A DNA stretch of 64,000 nt from Mauremys mutica (GCF_020497125.1 NC_059080.1:52207563-52271562), one strand, 5' to 3'; positions 34,254 to 45,846 are shown, numbered from the stretch's first letter. A program made the numbers and translations. Notes: generated by a model not told the origin, from the sequence alone.

Positions 34254-34560
34254 AGTATGTTCTGTGACATAGTTCCTCCTCTACTGTGGATTGCCCCAAG
34301 CACGGCGGCACGCCGCGGGGCGGGGGGGGGCGCTCTGCCGGTCACCAGTCCTGTGGCTCCGGTGGACCTCCCGCAGGCATGCCTGCAGATGCTCCACTGA
34401 AGCCGCAGGACCAGCGGACCCTCCGCAGGCACGCCTGCGGGAGGTCCACCGGAGCCGCCTGCCGCCCTCCCGGCGACCGGCAGAGCGCCCCCCGCGGCAT
34501 GCTGCCCCAAGCACGCGCTTGGCGTGCTGGGGCCTGGAGCCGCCCCCGGGCCTCAGACAG
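34254..34560. mobile_element. GC-rich palindromic element
   Basis: There are two perfect inverted pairs: 24 bp at 34355-34378 with 34433-34456, and 18 bp at 34326-34343 with 34475-34492, so about 170 bp can fold into one long hairpin. It is preceded by 'gtgacatagttcctcctct', which resembles the start of another turtle LTR and may be a truncated piece of it. It has no coding capacity despite long ORFs in several frames. Superfamily unknown. Confidence 0.6.
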
Positions 34561-34564
34561 AATG

Positions 34565-35624
34565 AACAGAACAGGTAATCACCAAGTGATCCATCTCCTG
34601 TTGCTCATTCCCAGCTTCTGGCAAACAGAGGCTAGGGACACCATTCCTGTGCATCCTGGATAATAGCCATTGATGGACCTATCCTCCATTAATTTATCTA
34701 GTTCTTTTTTGAACCCTGTTATAGTCTTGGCCTTCACAACATCCTCTGGCAACATCCTGTGCATTGTGTGAAGAAATACTTCCTTATTTGTTTTAAACCT
34801 GCTGCCTATTAATTTCATTTGGTGACCTTAGTTCTTGTGTTATGAGAAGTAGTAAACCACACTTCCTTATCTACTTTCTCTCACCAGTCATGATTTTATA
34901 GACCTCAATCATATCTCCCCTTAGCCGTCTCTTTTCTAAACTGAAAAGTCCCAGTCTTATTAATCTCTCCTGATACAAAAGGCATTCCATACGCCTAATC
35001 ATTTTTGTTGCCCTTTTCTAAACCCTTTCCAAATTCCAATATATCTATTTTGAGATGGGGTGACCACATCTGCACACAGTATTCAAGATGTGGGCATACC
35101 ATGGATTTATATAGCGGCAACATGATATTTTCTGTCCTATTATTGAGCCCTTTCTTAATTATTCCCAGCATTCTGTTTGCTTTTTTGACTGCCGCTGCAC
35201 ATTGAGTGGCTGTTTTCAGAGAACTATCCACAATGACTCCAAGATCTCTTTCTTGAGAGGTAGCAGCTAATTTAGACCCCATCATTTTATATGTATAGTT
35301 GGGATTATGCTTTCCAATATGCATTACTTTGCATTTATCAAAATTAAATTTTATCTGCCATTTTGTTGTCCAGTCACCCAGTTTTGAGAGAGCTTTTTTA
35401 GTTCTTTGCAGTCTGCCTGGGACTTAACTATTTCTAGTAGTTTTGTATCATCTGCAAATGTTGCCACCTCACTGTTTACTCCTTTTTCCAGATCATTTAC
35501 AAATATATTGAATAGGACTGGTCCCAGAACACACCCCTGGGGGACACCACTATTTACCTCTCTCCATTCTGAAAACTGACCATTTATACTTACCTTTTGT
35601 TTCCTATGTTTAACCAGTTCATCC
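34565..35624 (-). mobile_element. CR1 LINE, 5'-truncated, minus strand, nested in LTR copy 2
   Basis: The minus strand encodes, right to left, a decayed palm region (35540-35330), HIGKHNPNYTYKMMGSKLAA and ERDLGVIVDSSLK (35324-35200), [19 protein letters not shown] (about 35080) and the C-terminal [15 protein letters not shown] part (34818-34579). The element's 3' end is at its left. Frames are broken. It is uninterrupted, so it shows what the split CR1 at 13916-18235 looked like. Confidence 0.88.
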
Positions 35625-35944
35625 TATTTGTATGCATGTATCATTCTTGTATCTGAAGCTAGAAATATGAAGTAAAACTTTGAGATCCTATTGTAATTAT
35701 GCAAAGTGTGGGCCATTAATGGTGGCTTAGAATCTTGATGGTTCCCACTGACTAGGACAATTGGTTGTGAATGGGTTAATTTACCTGCAAGCCTTCCTAT
35801 GTACATGTGGGCCGGCCCATGGGTAATGAAGAATGAGGTCTCACAGGGACATGTGACCATGTCACCTGGTGTTGAAATCCATCTTAAATCTGGTACTTTT
35901 CCATTTAGAAGGAAGGATGGGGACCCAGAGGGAAGGGACCTCCC

Positions 35945-36436
35945 CCTACAGAAGGGATGCAGACAAATTGGAAAGAGTCCAGCGGAGGGCAACAAAAATT
36001 ATTAGCGGGCTGGGGCACATGACTTACGAGGAGAGGCTGAGGGAACTGGGCATATTTAGTCTGCAGAAGAGAAGAGTGGGGGTGGGGGGCTTGATAGCAG
36101 CCTTCAACTATCTGAAGGGGGGTTCCAAAGAGGATGGAGCTAGGCTGTTCTCAGTGGTGGCATATGAAAGAACAAGAAGCAATGGTCTAAAGTTGCAGTG
36201 GAGGAAGTCTAGGTTGGATATTAGGAAATACTATTTCACTAAAAGGGTGGTAAAGCACTGGAATGGGTTACCTAGGGAGGTGGTGGAATCTCCATCCTTA
36301 GAGGTTTTTAAGGCCTGGCTTGACAAAGCCCTGACTGAGATGATTTAGTTGGTGTTGGTCCTGCTTTGAGCAGGGGATTGGACTAGATGACCTCCTGAGG
36401 TCTCTTCCAACACTAATAATCTATGATTCTATGAAA
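35945..36436 (+). mobile_element. CR1 3' fragment, plus strand, nested in LTR copy 2
   Basis: An open frame from about 35960 to 36348 encodes the C-terminal CR1 domain ([52 protein letters not shown]), followed by the 3' UTR (GGACTAGATGACCTCCTGAG) and the terminal ATTCTATGA octamer-type repeat. It is heavily 5'-truncated. The C-terminal frame is still open and only mildly diverged, so the insertion looks younger than most CR1s in this window. Confidence 0.88.
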
Positions 36437-37169
36437 AGATTCACGCCTTGTGCCAAAGCTATAAAAGGGGGTGGAGGAGAACAAAGGTGGCCAATATGAG
36501 AAAGCCCCTGCTTAACACCTAAGATGTCTGCTGGAACTAAAAAGGACTGTACCAGGGAAAAAGATTGGGCCCAGACTAGGAAGGAGTCTAGTCTGTGAAA
36601 GAAGCTTATTGGAACATCTCTGAGGGTGAGATATTACCTGTAATCAGTTTCTTAATGCATTAGGCTTAGACTTGCGTGTTTTTGCTTTATTTTGCTTGGT
36701 AACTTACTTTGTTCTGTTTGTTATTACTTGGAACCACTTAAATCCTGCTTTTCATACTTAATAAAATCACTTTTGTTTATTAGTAAACCCAGAGTAAGTG
36801 ATTAATACCTGTGGGAGCAAACAGCTGTGCATATCTCTCTATCAGTGTTATAGAGGGCGGACAATTTATAGGTTTACCCTGTATAAGCTTTATACAGATT
36901 AAAACGGATTTATTTGGGGTTTGGATCCCATTGGGAGCTGGGTGTCTGGGTGCTGGAGTCAGGTAACCTGCAGAGCTGTTTTCACTTAAAGCCTTCAGCT
37001 TTGGGGGTGTGGTCCTGGGTCTGTGTTGCAGCAGGCTAGCATGTCTGGCTCAACAAGACAGGGTTCTGGAGTCCCAAGCTGGCAGAGAAAACGGGCTCAG
37101 AGGTAATTTCAGCACATCAGGTGACAGTCCCAAGGGGATCTCTGTGACCGAACCCATCACAACTAGATC

Positions 37170-37585
37170 ACAGCAACCAAGGCTAATGTGTCCTAAGTAG
37201 CCTCTAGGGTGTAAGATTTATGATTCCTTCCACATTCTCCTAGTGGGTTTCACCCCATTCTATTGCTCCTGCTCTTTTCTATCCTTCTTTTTTTGTTCTG
37301 GCTAATCGGTTCTAAGCTTTCCCAGTTCTGTAATCATTCAGCTTCCTTATATCACTGCTGTATCTGCATGATAGGATAAAACAGTGAGCAGCTTCTCTGG
37401 TTTGAAAAAAGATAGTATGAAGTAAACAGAAAATAGCAGATGTTGTCCCTAGCCGAAGAAGTGAGATGAAGACCAGCAATCCAGTGGACTGTCTTATAAC
37501 TTGCTTTGTAACACACTGGTAAAGCAGAATCAGAGACAGCTTCCTATTCATTTCCATCCTCTCTCTTTTTCTACTCTGAGTTTTT
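37170..37585. other. Unrecognised intergenic sequence
   Basis: I see no gene or named repeat in this stretch. Confidence 0.4.
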
Positions 37586-37586
37586 G

Positions 37587-38957
37587 GGTATGTCTATACT
37601 GCAGTCACAGGGAGCTGCCCTATCCAAACTAGCTTTAATCTAGCTAGCTCAAGTACTGCAGTTGCCCATGGCTTTACTGTTTGTGTTTCAGCATGGGCTG
37701 TACAGACCCACCCAGACCGCTGGGTAATTACTAGGGCTGTCAAGCGATTAAAAAAATTAATCACGAATCGCACTGTTAAACAATAATAGAATACCATTTA
37801 TTTAAATATATTTGGATGTTTTCTACATTTTCAAATATATTGATTTCAATTACAGCACAGAATACTAAGTTTACAGTGCTCACTTTATATTTATTTTTGA
37901 TTACAAGTCAAACTTACAAATGTACAATTAGGTACAAAAAAACCTGCATTCAAAATAAAACAATGTAAAACTTTAGAGCCTACAAATCCAGTCCTATTTC
38001 ATCTAATTGCTCAGACAAACAAGTTCATTTACATTTGCAGGAGATAATGCTGTCCACTTCTTGTTTACAATGTCACCAGAAAGTGAGAACAGGCTTTTGC
38101 ATGGCACTGTTGTAGCTGTGGCATGTAAAAATATATTTATGTGCCACATGTGCTAAAGATCCATATGTCTCTTCATGCTTCAACCACCACCCTAGAGGAC
38201 ATGTGTCCATGCTGATGAGGGGTTCTACTCGATAACGGTCCAAAGCTGTGTGGACCGACACATGTTTATTTTCATAATCTGAGTTAGATGCCACCAGCAG
38301 AAGGTTGATTTTCTTGTTTGGTATTTCGGGTTCTGTAGTTTCTGCATCAAAGTGCTGCTCTTTTAAAACTTCTAAAAGCGTGCTCCACACCTCATCCCTC
38401 ATATTTTGGAAGGCACTTCAGATTTTTAAACCTTGGGTCTAGTGCTGGAGCTATCTTTAGAAATCTCACTTTGCATTTTCTTTATCTTCTTTGCATTTTG
38501 TCAACTTTGCAACGAAAGTGTTCTTAAAATGAACGTGTGCTGGGTCATCATTCGAGACTGCCATAACATGAAATATCTGGAAGAATGAGGGTAAAACATA
38601 GCAGGAGACATACTATTCTCCCCCAAGGAGTTGAGTCACAAATTTAATTAACACATTATTTTTTTAACAAGCATCATCTGCATGCAAACATGTCATCTGG
38701 AATGGTGGCCAAAACATGAAGGGGACTACAAATTTTTAGCATATCTAGTACGTGAATACCTTGCAATGCCAGCTACAAAAGTGCCATGCAAATGTCTGTA
38801 CTCACTTTCAGGTGACATTGTAAATAAGAAGCAGGCAACATTATTTCAATTATTTCAGCCCTAGTAATTACTTGTGGGGCAGCGCTGTACTGCAGTGGCT
38901 TCACTGTTCCAGGACTTCAGTTAGCTCTGTTAAAGCTAACTTGGGTATGCCAATTTC
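37587..38957. mobile_element. Possible Harbinger-type MITE hosting a hAT element
   Basis: GGGTATGTCTATACTGCAG at 37587 resembles Harbinger termini in this window, and 'gctaacttgggtatgcc' near 38936-38952 could be the other end. If so, the hAT element at 37732-38863 inserted into it. No TWA duplication was confirmed. Confidence 0.35.
37732..38863. mobile_element. hAT element with inverted transposase 3' ends
   Basis: It has ends TAGGGCTG and CAGCCCTA and a perfect 8 bp duplication GTAATTAC (37724-37731, 38864-38871). Two hAT transposase C-terminal remnants face outward: minus strand (38402-38073) with CPLGWWLKHEETYGSLAHVA, and plus strand (38682 to about 38855) with HLEWWPKHEGDYKFLA, REYLAMPAT and SLSGDIVNKKQA, the dimerisation region of the family. 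The two halves are paralogous, not identical. The catalytic part is missing, so it was non-autonomous. Confidence 0.85.
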
Positions 38958-38959
38958 TC

Positions 38960-39570
38960 CTAACATAAGGATCGATCTGAAGAAAAGAGATGGATGAACC
39001 AAATTTTGACACTTTCTGTCCCCTACAACAGGCATATTACCAGGGAGCTTTCCCTTAAAACCCTGATTGAGAATTTTTATGCAAATATAAAGAAACCAAA
39101 ATTCATGCCCACTTAACTTCTCTTATATTATGATTTTGAAATTATACATAAAAAGTTATTAATGAAAAAAGGCAACTCTACTGTATTGTATGCATTCAGG
39201 GAGCAGAGTTAAGGTTGTATGTTCAAACATAATTTTGACATTCCCTTAATGATGCAGTACTGTAGGTTTATGAAGGGCCAGGATGACAGAGGAGAATCCA
39301 CCAGAGGAGGTTGCAGCAGATTAAAGTGGCCATAAGCTCCTTATTTTTAAGGTTGTGGGGTTTTTTGAAACCATGGCCACTATAGTCAGTCATTTAATAT
39401 TATATAATGTAAATCTGTAGAAATGAGTATCCATGTTTATCAGCCTATATCAAGAATCAGTTTTTGCTTCATTGCTATTTTTCATGGAAATTACCTTGGG
39501 CTGGATGGACACTTTAGCTCGGCCCTGAATATGAGGCACCACATGGCTATGCCAGCCCAGGAGCCCTATA
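38960..39570. other. Unrecognised intergenic sequence
   Basis: I see no gene or named repeat in this stretch. Confidence 0.4.
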
Positions 39571-39574
39571 AGTA

Positions 39575-39860
39575 TGGCCATACTGGGGCAGAACAATGGT
39601 CCATTGAGCCTGCTATCCTGTCTTCCAGCAGTGGCTGGTGACAGATGCTTCAGAGGTAATGAACACAACAGGGCAATTTATTGAGTCATCCATCCCCTCC
39701 ATCCAGTCTCAGCTTCTAGCAGTCAGAGGTGTAGGGACACCCAGAGCATGAGATTGCATCCCTGACTCTCTTGGCTAATAGCTATTGATGGACCTCTCCT
39801 TCACGAACTTCTCTCATTCTTTTTTGAACCCAGCTCTGGCAAAGAATTGTGACTTGGAGG
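39575..39860 (-). mobile_element. CR1 3' end, minus strand
   Basis: It begins with the family's GGCCATACTGGGGCAGAACA 3'-end region and continues through 'agtctcagcttctagcagtc', 'tagctattgatggacctctc' to 'ttcttttttgaacccagctc', collinear with the CR1 3' ends at 13920 and 34570. It is 5'-truncated and non-coding. Confidence 0.8.
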
Positions 39861-40580
39861 CATGATTCTTCTCCCCTTGCTGCCCTCTTTCTTCCAGACG
39901 AAGTAAATTGTGATGCTCAGTTTTGGGGGAAAGCTTACTCCCTCCCACCCCCTGCCACTGTATGCCAGTCCAGGTCTGCTGGCTGACCTGAAGGGCATGG
40001 AGCATGGCTTCACCTTCTGCCTGTCCACTCCCTGTCCATCTGATTGCTGGGGAGAGTACGGCATGCACAGCTCTTCTTTGCCCCATGTCTGACCATTACC
40101 AGAGAACAGCCTTTCTAGCTGTGCAGAAAAGTAGTGGAACTTCACTCCCTTGCAGCACAGAACCAAGGTACAGCCTTGCTGGTAGGTATTACGGTGATGG
40201 CTGCTATAGAAAACCATACAGTCCAAATTTCTCATGATTTTGCAAAAGAATAACATACAAGCACATTTAATACACAGCAGATTCCCGAGGAAAGCTAAAG
40301 AATAAGTATGCCACTACATTAGGGAAAGTATATCCCATATTTTGTGGAGTGAAGGTTTGAACTTTAAAGTCTGAAGACAGGTCAGATGGGTAATAGAAAT
40401 GATTATGTAAATATTACATTAAAAAGGCATAGCAAAGGAAGCAACCTTAGCCAATTTACACAGATAATACAATCCTCTGAGTGCATTTCTTTGAGAAACA
40501 GATTGTGAATTAATACAATAAGAGGTTACTGTTCATTGATGGGCTGCATCTGTGTCCAAAGGGAGGAAAAAAACTGTTTA
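39861..40580. other. Unrecognised intergenic sequence
   Basis: There is no supported gene; overlapping short ORFs on both strands lack domains. Confidence 0.4.
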
Positions 40581-40586
40581 TATGTA

Positions 40587-40763
40587 CAGACGCTCCCCGG
40601 GTTATGCACATCCGATTTACGCAAATCCGCACGTATGGAAAAAGTTCTGTAACCTTTTTTTTTTTTTTTGCGTAATTGTCAGGTATACATTCCCGACTTA
40701 CACAAAGTTTGACTTACACAGGCATTCCACAATGGAATGCTTGCATAAGTCGGGGAGCGTCTG
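40587..40763. mobile_element. Tc1/mariner (Tigger/pogo-like) MITE
   Basis: The 177 bp element has inverted ends CAGACGCTCCCCG and CGGGGAGCGTCTG and TA on each side (40585-40586, 40764-40765). The arms continue pairing (GTTATGCA / TGCATAAG, CGGATTTGCG region). A T15 run lies in the middle (about 40655-40669). It is non-coding. Confidence 0.85.
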
Positions 40764-40924
40764 TATAGGGCTATCTGGTGACAAAACCATTAAAATGTAT
40801 TTATTTTTAGTGTGGCAAGGCTCCTCCTTCACCTCACCAGCCTCAGCACTTCCTGATCTGGTGATGAGGGCCTGGAGTTAATCAGTCCCAATCTGGAGGT
40901 TTTTAATTCTTCGCTTTGATTTCT

Positions 40925-41200
40925 TTTTTCAATATTTACAAGGTGGGCATCACCGTATTTGGGGTCAGGAAGGAATTTTCCCCTGGGTCAGATTGGCAGA
41001 GACGCTGGCAATTTTCCCCTTTCCTCTGCAGCATTGGGCATAGGTCATTTGCTCATTTGAACTAGTGTAAATGGTGGATTCTCTGTCACTTGAAGTCTTC
41101 AAATCCTGATTTGAGGACTTCATTAGTACAGCCAGAGGTTAGGGGTCTATTACAGGAGTGGGTGGGTGAGGTTCTGTGGCCTGCGATGTGCATGATGAGC
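40925..41200 (+). mobile_element. Old CR1 3' UTR, plus strand
   Basis: 'tttggggtcaggaaggaatt' followed by 'cccctgggtcagattggcag' and 'gaggttctgtggcctgcgat' is the recognisable 3' UTR of a turtle CR1 clade. It is diverged and lacks the coding part. Confidence 0.75.
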
Positions 41201-41494
41201 CTGAGGAATGCCTGACCACTCACTTCCCTACAGAAAAGACTAACTCCCTGAAATGCTCCAAACCTGCCAGGAGATCTGGACTATTGGTTTGAGACTTTCA
41301 GGACCTGATAAAAGATTAGCACAATCCTCTCATGTACACTGTGCTGGGAGATGCTGGCCCCATTGAAGTCAGGGGTAAAACTCACCCTTGGAATTAATAA
41401 GGCAGGATTTAACCTCCTGATTTATACTTATAGCCTTAGTAGTACTTCATACTTAACAGACATTCTCTGGTGAGAGCTCATATAATTCCGATGA

Positions 41495-41720
41495 AGAAAT
41501 CAAACAGCAAAAGCTGAAATTGTACTGATTAGGTAACTGAGGCATGAAGAGGTTAAGCTCCTTGCCCAGTGTCACAGAGGAAATCCGTGGCGGAGTGAAG
41601 ATGAGAATCCACGTTGTTGGACTTGAGGTCCATGAGACCAGAGTGACCTCAGGCTTTCTGCTTTCCATAGTTATTTCATCTGTACAATGGGGCTAACACT
41701 GCTTACCCTCCTTTGTATGG
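41495..41720. mobile_element. MIR-like SINE sequence, both orientations
   Basis: 41520-41650 reads as MIR on the minus strand (AACTGAGGCATGAAGAGGTT, CCTTGCCCAGTGTCACAGAG). It is followed by 'tttcatctgtacaatggggc', the MIR 3' part on the plus strand. The ATG and the hydrophobic start of the 144-codon ORF at 41687-42121 come from this SINE. Confidence 0.6.
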
Positions 41721-42569
41721 CAATTTGTGTTCTACAGCTGAAAACGTGCTACGCAAGTGAGAAGCTCAGTGTAAATAGTATGTTACCATGTGTCCATAAA
41801 ACTAGAAGCAGAGAGCAGCTTGGCATAGGTGAGATTGTTCATTCCTCATTGCCTCTAAATCTGTTGTCTTCCATGCAGCCCAAGGTGGTATGGGAAATTC
41901 TCAGAGTTTATGAAAAGAGACGAAGTGGAGCTGGAAATGGAGGATTTTCTGTAACGGGAGAAGCTGATTTAAGAATGTACTCAGAGCAGCAATGGAGCAT
42001 TGAAGCTCTGCGGGAGCATTTTTGTAATCTAAATTTCACATTTGAACTATTTCATCTCCATGGAATTACAGGTTCAAATCTAGGCAGGTTTGACTCAGCC
42101 TTTCATCCTCAAGGTAGATAAATTCAGCTCTGCACAGTTTACAGTGAGGATTTTTCAGACAAGATCATAAAAACTGCTTTGCTCGGGTGCAGACGTTAAA
42201 CAGCTCACAATAGATTTTGTAAGAGGTAGTTCATTCAGCTATAATGGTATAGAAGCCCTGCCCCCAACTACTGGGCAGCAGTCTATGCACTGGTTAACTG
42301 CTACTCTCTGTCCCAGAGCCTGGTACTATTTCATGCTCTATGTTTAAAATGTCTCCAGTGGTTTGGGATGCAAAATGCTGTGTACATTTTAAATAATTAT
42401 TTCACTATAATTTGGTGGGAATGAATGGTTGATTAAAGAGTACATTATTAGCATGACCACTGGGTAAATTTAACTAGTGGCAAGTAGTTTAATGGTGATT
42501 CACTGGGTGTTAAAATAGGTAGGAAATTCTAAGGTCTGTGTTTTTAATACACAGCATAATAAAGATTAA
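41721..42569. other. Unrecognised intergenic sequence
   Basis: A 144-codon plus-strand ORF (41687-42121) covers part of it but has no domain I recognise and begins in a SINE. Confidence 0.4.
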
Positions 42570-42747
42570 GGGCCAAGATTTTCAAAAAAAGTGACTGGTG
42601 TTTCTGGGAGACTCAAGTTTGAGCCATCTAAAAGACCAGGTTTCTGAAGTGCAGGTGCTCAGCATTTTTTGAAAAACAATCAGGCCTCTTTACCATGTCT
42701 CAGATTGGGCACCCAAATTTACTAGTCACTTTTTAAAACCTGGGCCT
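42570..42747. repeat. Palindromic MITE-like repeat, about 180 bp
   Basis: The left arm 'ggccaagattttcaaaaaaa' and 'gtgactggtg' are mirrored on the right by 'actagtcactttttaaaacc' and 'tgggcc'. It is an old imperfect palindrome resembling ancient amniote repeats. No duplication was resolved. Confidence 0.6.
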
Positions 42748-42749
42748 AC

Positions 42750-43955
42750 GGGGTGCATGTGTGTATATATAGATACATGCACACACTCTTCTGGGTACTT
42801 AGGAGACCTCGTTCAGAGGCAAAGGGATTCTTGTGGCTTCATTTCTGAACTGTCTAGTAAATACTTCCATCAACGTATAGATAAAGAATAACCACCATGG
42901 TCTAATGGATTTTGGATCACTAAAGCCTTTCTACCATGTCCAGAGATCCACAGGCAATGGAGAGATCCAATCACGCATATCTTTGAAGGGAAAGAGGAGG
43001 ATTTTACCTTTATTTTCCAGCCCAATTCAGACTGGAAAACCAGCATGAATCACTTAGAGAATCAAAGCAAATGTATTCAGGTACAAAAGATTTAGACAGA
43101 TGCCTAGGGGGATTTCCTAAGATAGTCAGGTGCTTAGTTCCCACCGATTAAAAAGTCCTACAAGACATCTTTAGGAGCCTACACACCAGCCTCTCTTTAC
43201 CTCAGTTCCCAAACTGTAAAGTGGGCATAACAATGCTCCCCTACATTAAAGATTTGAGGCACTTAGATTCTATGGTAATGGGGCTATAGAACCATCATAG
43301 CAGGAAGTCTTTCCATTTACATGATTTGGGATTTAGATTAGGTACATGTTGACCATAAGCTATTGTTACCAATGGGAACAATGGAATCTGAATGAAGTAT
43401 ATAATGTTTGACAGGAGCAAGCCTTTACAGTCTCTGCTGCTGAAGAAAAAGATACCGGAACACACACGTTGCTACTGGGGGTTGTGCCGTCTGCTGTGCT
43501 GAATTGTAACTCACTGCCAATAGCCTTAATTAAAAATATTAATGCTGGACAACTACTGTTGGAAAGGCCAACATTACATTCCTCTTTCTTTACAATTGCT
43601 CTGTAATTGCAATAATTCCTAGGTCTTGGCGAGGATTATTCCCCAGGGCCCACCTTGCTGAGCCTCAGAGTGCAAAATCCTCTATTATTTTACCGGCACA
43701 CTCTACCACGAAGGTGTTAGCGCTTAATTAGAAAAAAACAGAGAATATATATTAGAAGGATCCAGACGAATCAGAAAGGAAGCCAAATACTTGGGATACT
43801 ACTAACTCTCAGAGCATCTAAGCCTACTGCGTGTGAAGAAGGGGAGACATAGGCTCATCCCCTCCTGGTGGCAGATTTAAGAACTGGGAGAGGAGTAGAG
43901 ATGGACTTAGTGGTGGACAGGTGAGGTTCTCCCAGCAGCAGCCAGAGGAATGAGG
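42750..43955. other. Unrecognised intergenic sequence
   Basis: There is no gene. A fragment at about 43090-43260 (TAGACAGATGCCTAGGGGGA, CTCTCTTTACCTCAGTTCCC) looks like part of an old SINE-like repeat. Confidence 0.4.
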
Positions 43956-44964
43956 CGCTGTTGATGGGTGCGGTCACAGAGACTCCCCTAGAGACTGTCA
44001 CTCGATGAACTGGGATACCACTGAGAACAACCCTCCTGCCAGAACAGACGCCCCTCCACTCCTGTCTTGCTGAGTTAGACACTCCAGTCAGCTCCAGCAC
44101 AGACCCAGAGGTTGGGCCACACCTCTCTGCAGTTAACTGAAACTGAGATTCACTCAGTCCAGAGGATTCTCAGTTAACAGGGACTTTCCCAGTGCCCAGT
44201 GTTCAGCCTTTCTGGGAGCCTGAACCCCAAATAAATCCATTTTACTCTGTATAAAGCTTATACAGGGTAAATTCATAAATTGTTCATCCTCTATATGACT
44301 GATAAGAGAGATATGCACAGCTGTTTGCTCCCCCGGGCATTAATCATGTACTCTGGGTTCATTAATAAACAAAAGTGATTTTATTAAGTATAAAAAGTAG
44401 GATTTAAGTGGTTTCAAGTAATAACAGACAGAACAAAGTAAGTCACCAAGCAAAATAAAGCAAAATCACGCAAGTCTAAGCCTAATACATTAAGAAACTG
44501 ATTACAGGTAATATCTCTCCCTCAGAGATGTTCCAATAAACTTTTTTCACAGACTAGACTCCTTCTTAGTCTGGGCCCAATCCTTTCCCCAGTACAGCCC
44601 TTGTTAGTTCCAGCAGACATCTCAGATGGTAAGCAGGGGTTCTCTCATCACTGGCAGCCTCTTTTTTCCTGCTCCATCCCCTTTTATAGCTTTGGCAAAA
44701 GGCAGAATCTTTTGTCTCTCTGGGTCCCCTTCCCTCCTTCTAAATGGAAAAGTACAAAAGTTAAGATGGATTTCATTACCAGGTGACATGGTCACATGTC
44801 ACTTTAAGACGCCTAATCTCCATTCCTCATGGGCTGTCTGCAATGGTCCCTTGCTCTCCTGCCAGGAGGGAGACCACTCAGGCTGGTCCTGTCTGGCCAG
44901 GACCAGAGTCTGCAAGACAGCCAAGAGCCCACAATAGAGTTGGGTGATTAATAGTCACTGTCAC

Positions 44965-45370
44965 GCTTTAGCCTGGGTTTGGGTGGCTCAAGCAGTCAGC
45001 CCTTAAAAAGAGTCTATCAGGGCTGGCTGTGGCCTGGGTGGAACTCAGGCAGCCAGCAAACAAAACAGTCTATCAGGGCTGGCTTTGGCCTGGGCGGAGC
45101 TCAGGCAGACAGCGAACAAACAGTCTTTCAGGGGAACTGGGTCCTGGGCTTGCAGAGGCTCAGGCTACCAGCAAGCAACAGTCTTATGGCTGGCTTTAGC
45201 CTGGGCGGGACTCAGGTAGCCAGCAAAGCAAACCATTCTACAGGTGGGCTGGGGTCTGGGCTTGAGTAGGCTCAGGTTGCCAGCAAGCAAACAGTCTTAA
45301 GGCTGGCTTTAGCCTGGGCGAGGCTCAGGCAGCCAGCAAAAAAACCAGTCTTTCAGGGAGCTGGTCAGGG
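44965..45370. repeat. Minisatellite, 55-65 bp units, in LTR copy 3
   Basis: About six imperfect units share GGCTGGCTTTAGCCTGGGCG, CTCAGGCAGCCAGCAA and ACAGTCTWTCAGG. It lies in the upstream (U3-like) part of the minus-strand LTR and is absent from copies 1 and 2. Such arrays in LTRs can act as enhancers; here that is inference. Confidence 0.85.
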
Positions 45371-45523
45371 AGGCTCCGCTTCAGAGCTAGAGCTTCTCTG
45401 AACAGTGTAGGAGGTCCACCACCCCAGGATGGGTGGCAGGAGGATGTGGGCCCACCCTACTCCACTGCATCCCAGCCCAGGAAGGCTTTCAAGTAACTAA
45501 GGCCATTTACAACTGATTGTTTC

Positions 45524-45715
45524 TGTTATATCCTTGGGGGCAGCCGGTTTAGGAAGAAATCACTTGAGGCCAGACAGCAGACAGCTAACAAAACCACCAT
45601 TTTATTTACAGACTCAGAGGACTCATCCAGCCGGCTGAAGCTGGCTGAGCTATCCCCTAATAATCTAACTCAGTTACCATAGGAACCAAAAACCATGACA
45701 ACCAAATACACAACA
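45524..45715 (-). repeat. Gypsy 3' LTR (192 bp)
   Basis: It is almost identical to 48581-48772. The target duplication GTTTC lies immediately to its left at 45519-45523. Confidence 0.95.
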
Positions 45716-45716
45716 T

Positions 45717-45731
45717 ATTCCTCCCCCCCTA
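45717..45731 (-). other. Polypurine tract of the Gypsy element
   Basis: On the minus strand TTAGGGGGGGAGGAATA abuts the 3' LTR. This is the plus-strand DNA primer site of LTR retrotransposons and confirms the orientation. Confidence 0.85.
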
Positions 45732-45846
45732 ATAAGAACATCCCCTAAATAAAACACACACTAGACTAGAGAAGGAGGGTAGACTGCCTCCATTCCCGGC
45801 TAAACCCTGGGGATTATTTTGCCCCATAACCATGGGTTCGCCCTAG

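Larger units (their letters stand above)
34137..37161 (+). mobile_element. Solo LTR family A, copy 2, with nested insertions
   Basis: It starts TGTGATGTTGCACTCC, ends AACCCATCACA, and has a perfect 5 bp duplication ACTAG (34132-34136, 37162-37166). LTR sequence occupies 34137 to about 34253, about 35625-35945 and about 36437-37161. The gaps hold a GC-rich hairpin element, a minus-strand CR1 and a plus-strand CR1. The intact TATA (GCTATAAAAGGGG at about 36459) and AATAAAATC (about 36760) match LTR copy 1. Net LTR length is about 1.16 kb. Confidence 0.9.

Noticed and set aside
34241..34663. Several ORFs of 77-125 codons
   Set aside because: They come from a GC-rich foldback that lacks stop codons because of composition. 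The + and - frames are equally open.
41687..42121. 144-codon ORF with a hydrophobic signal-peptide-like start
   Set aside because: The start and hydrophobic stretch are MIR-like SINE sequence on the plus strand. No domain or splice support; a chance ORF.
44965..45370. Regular repeats considered as a CRISPR array
   Set aside because: Units are imperfect, contiguous and lack unique spacers. They are a vertebrate minisatellite within an LTR.
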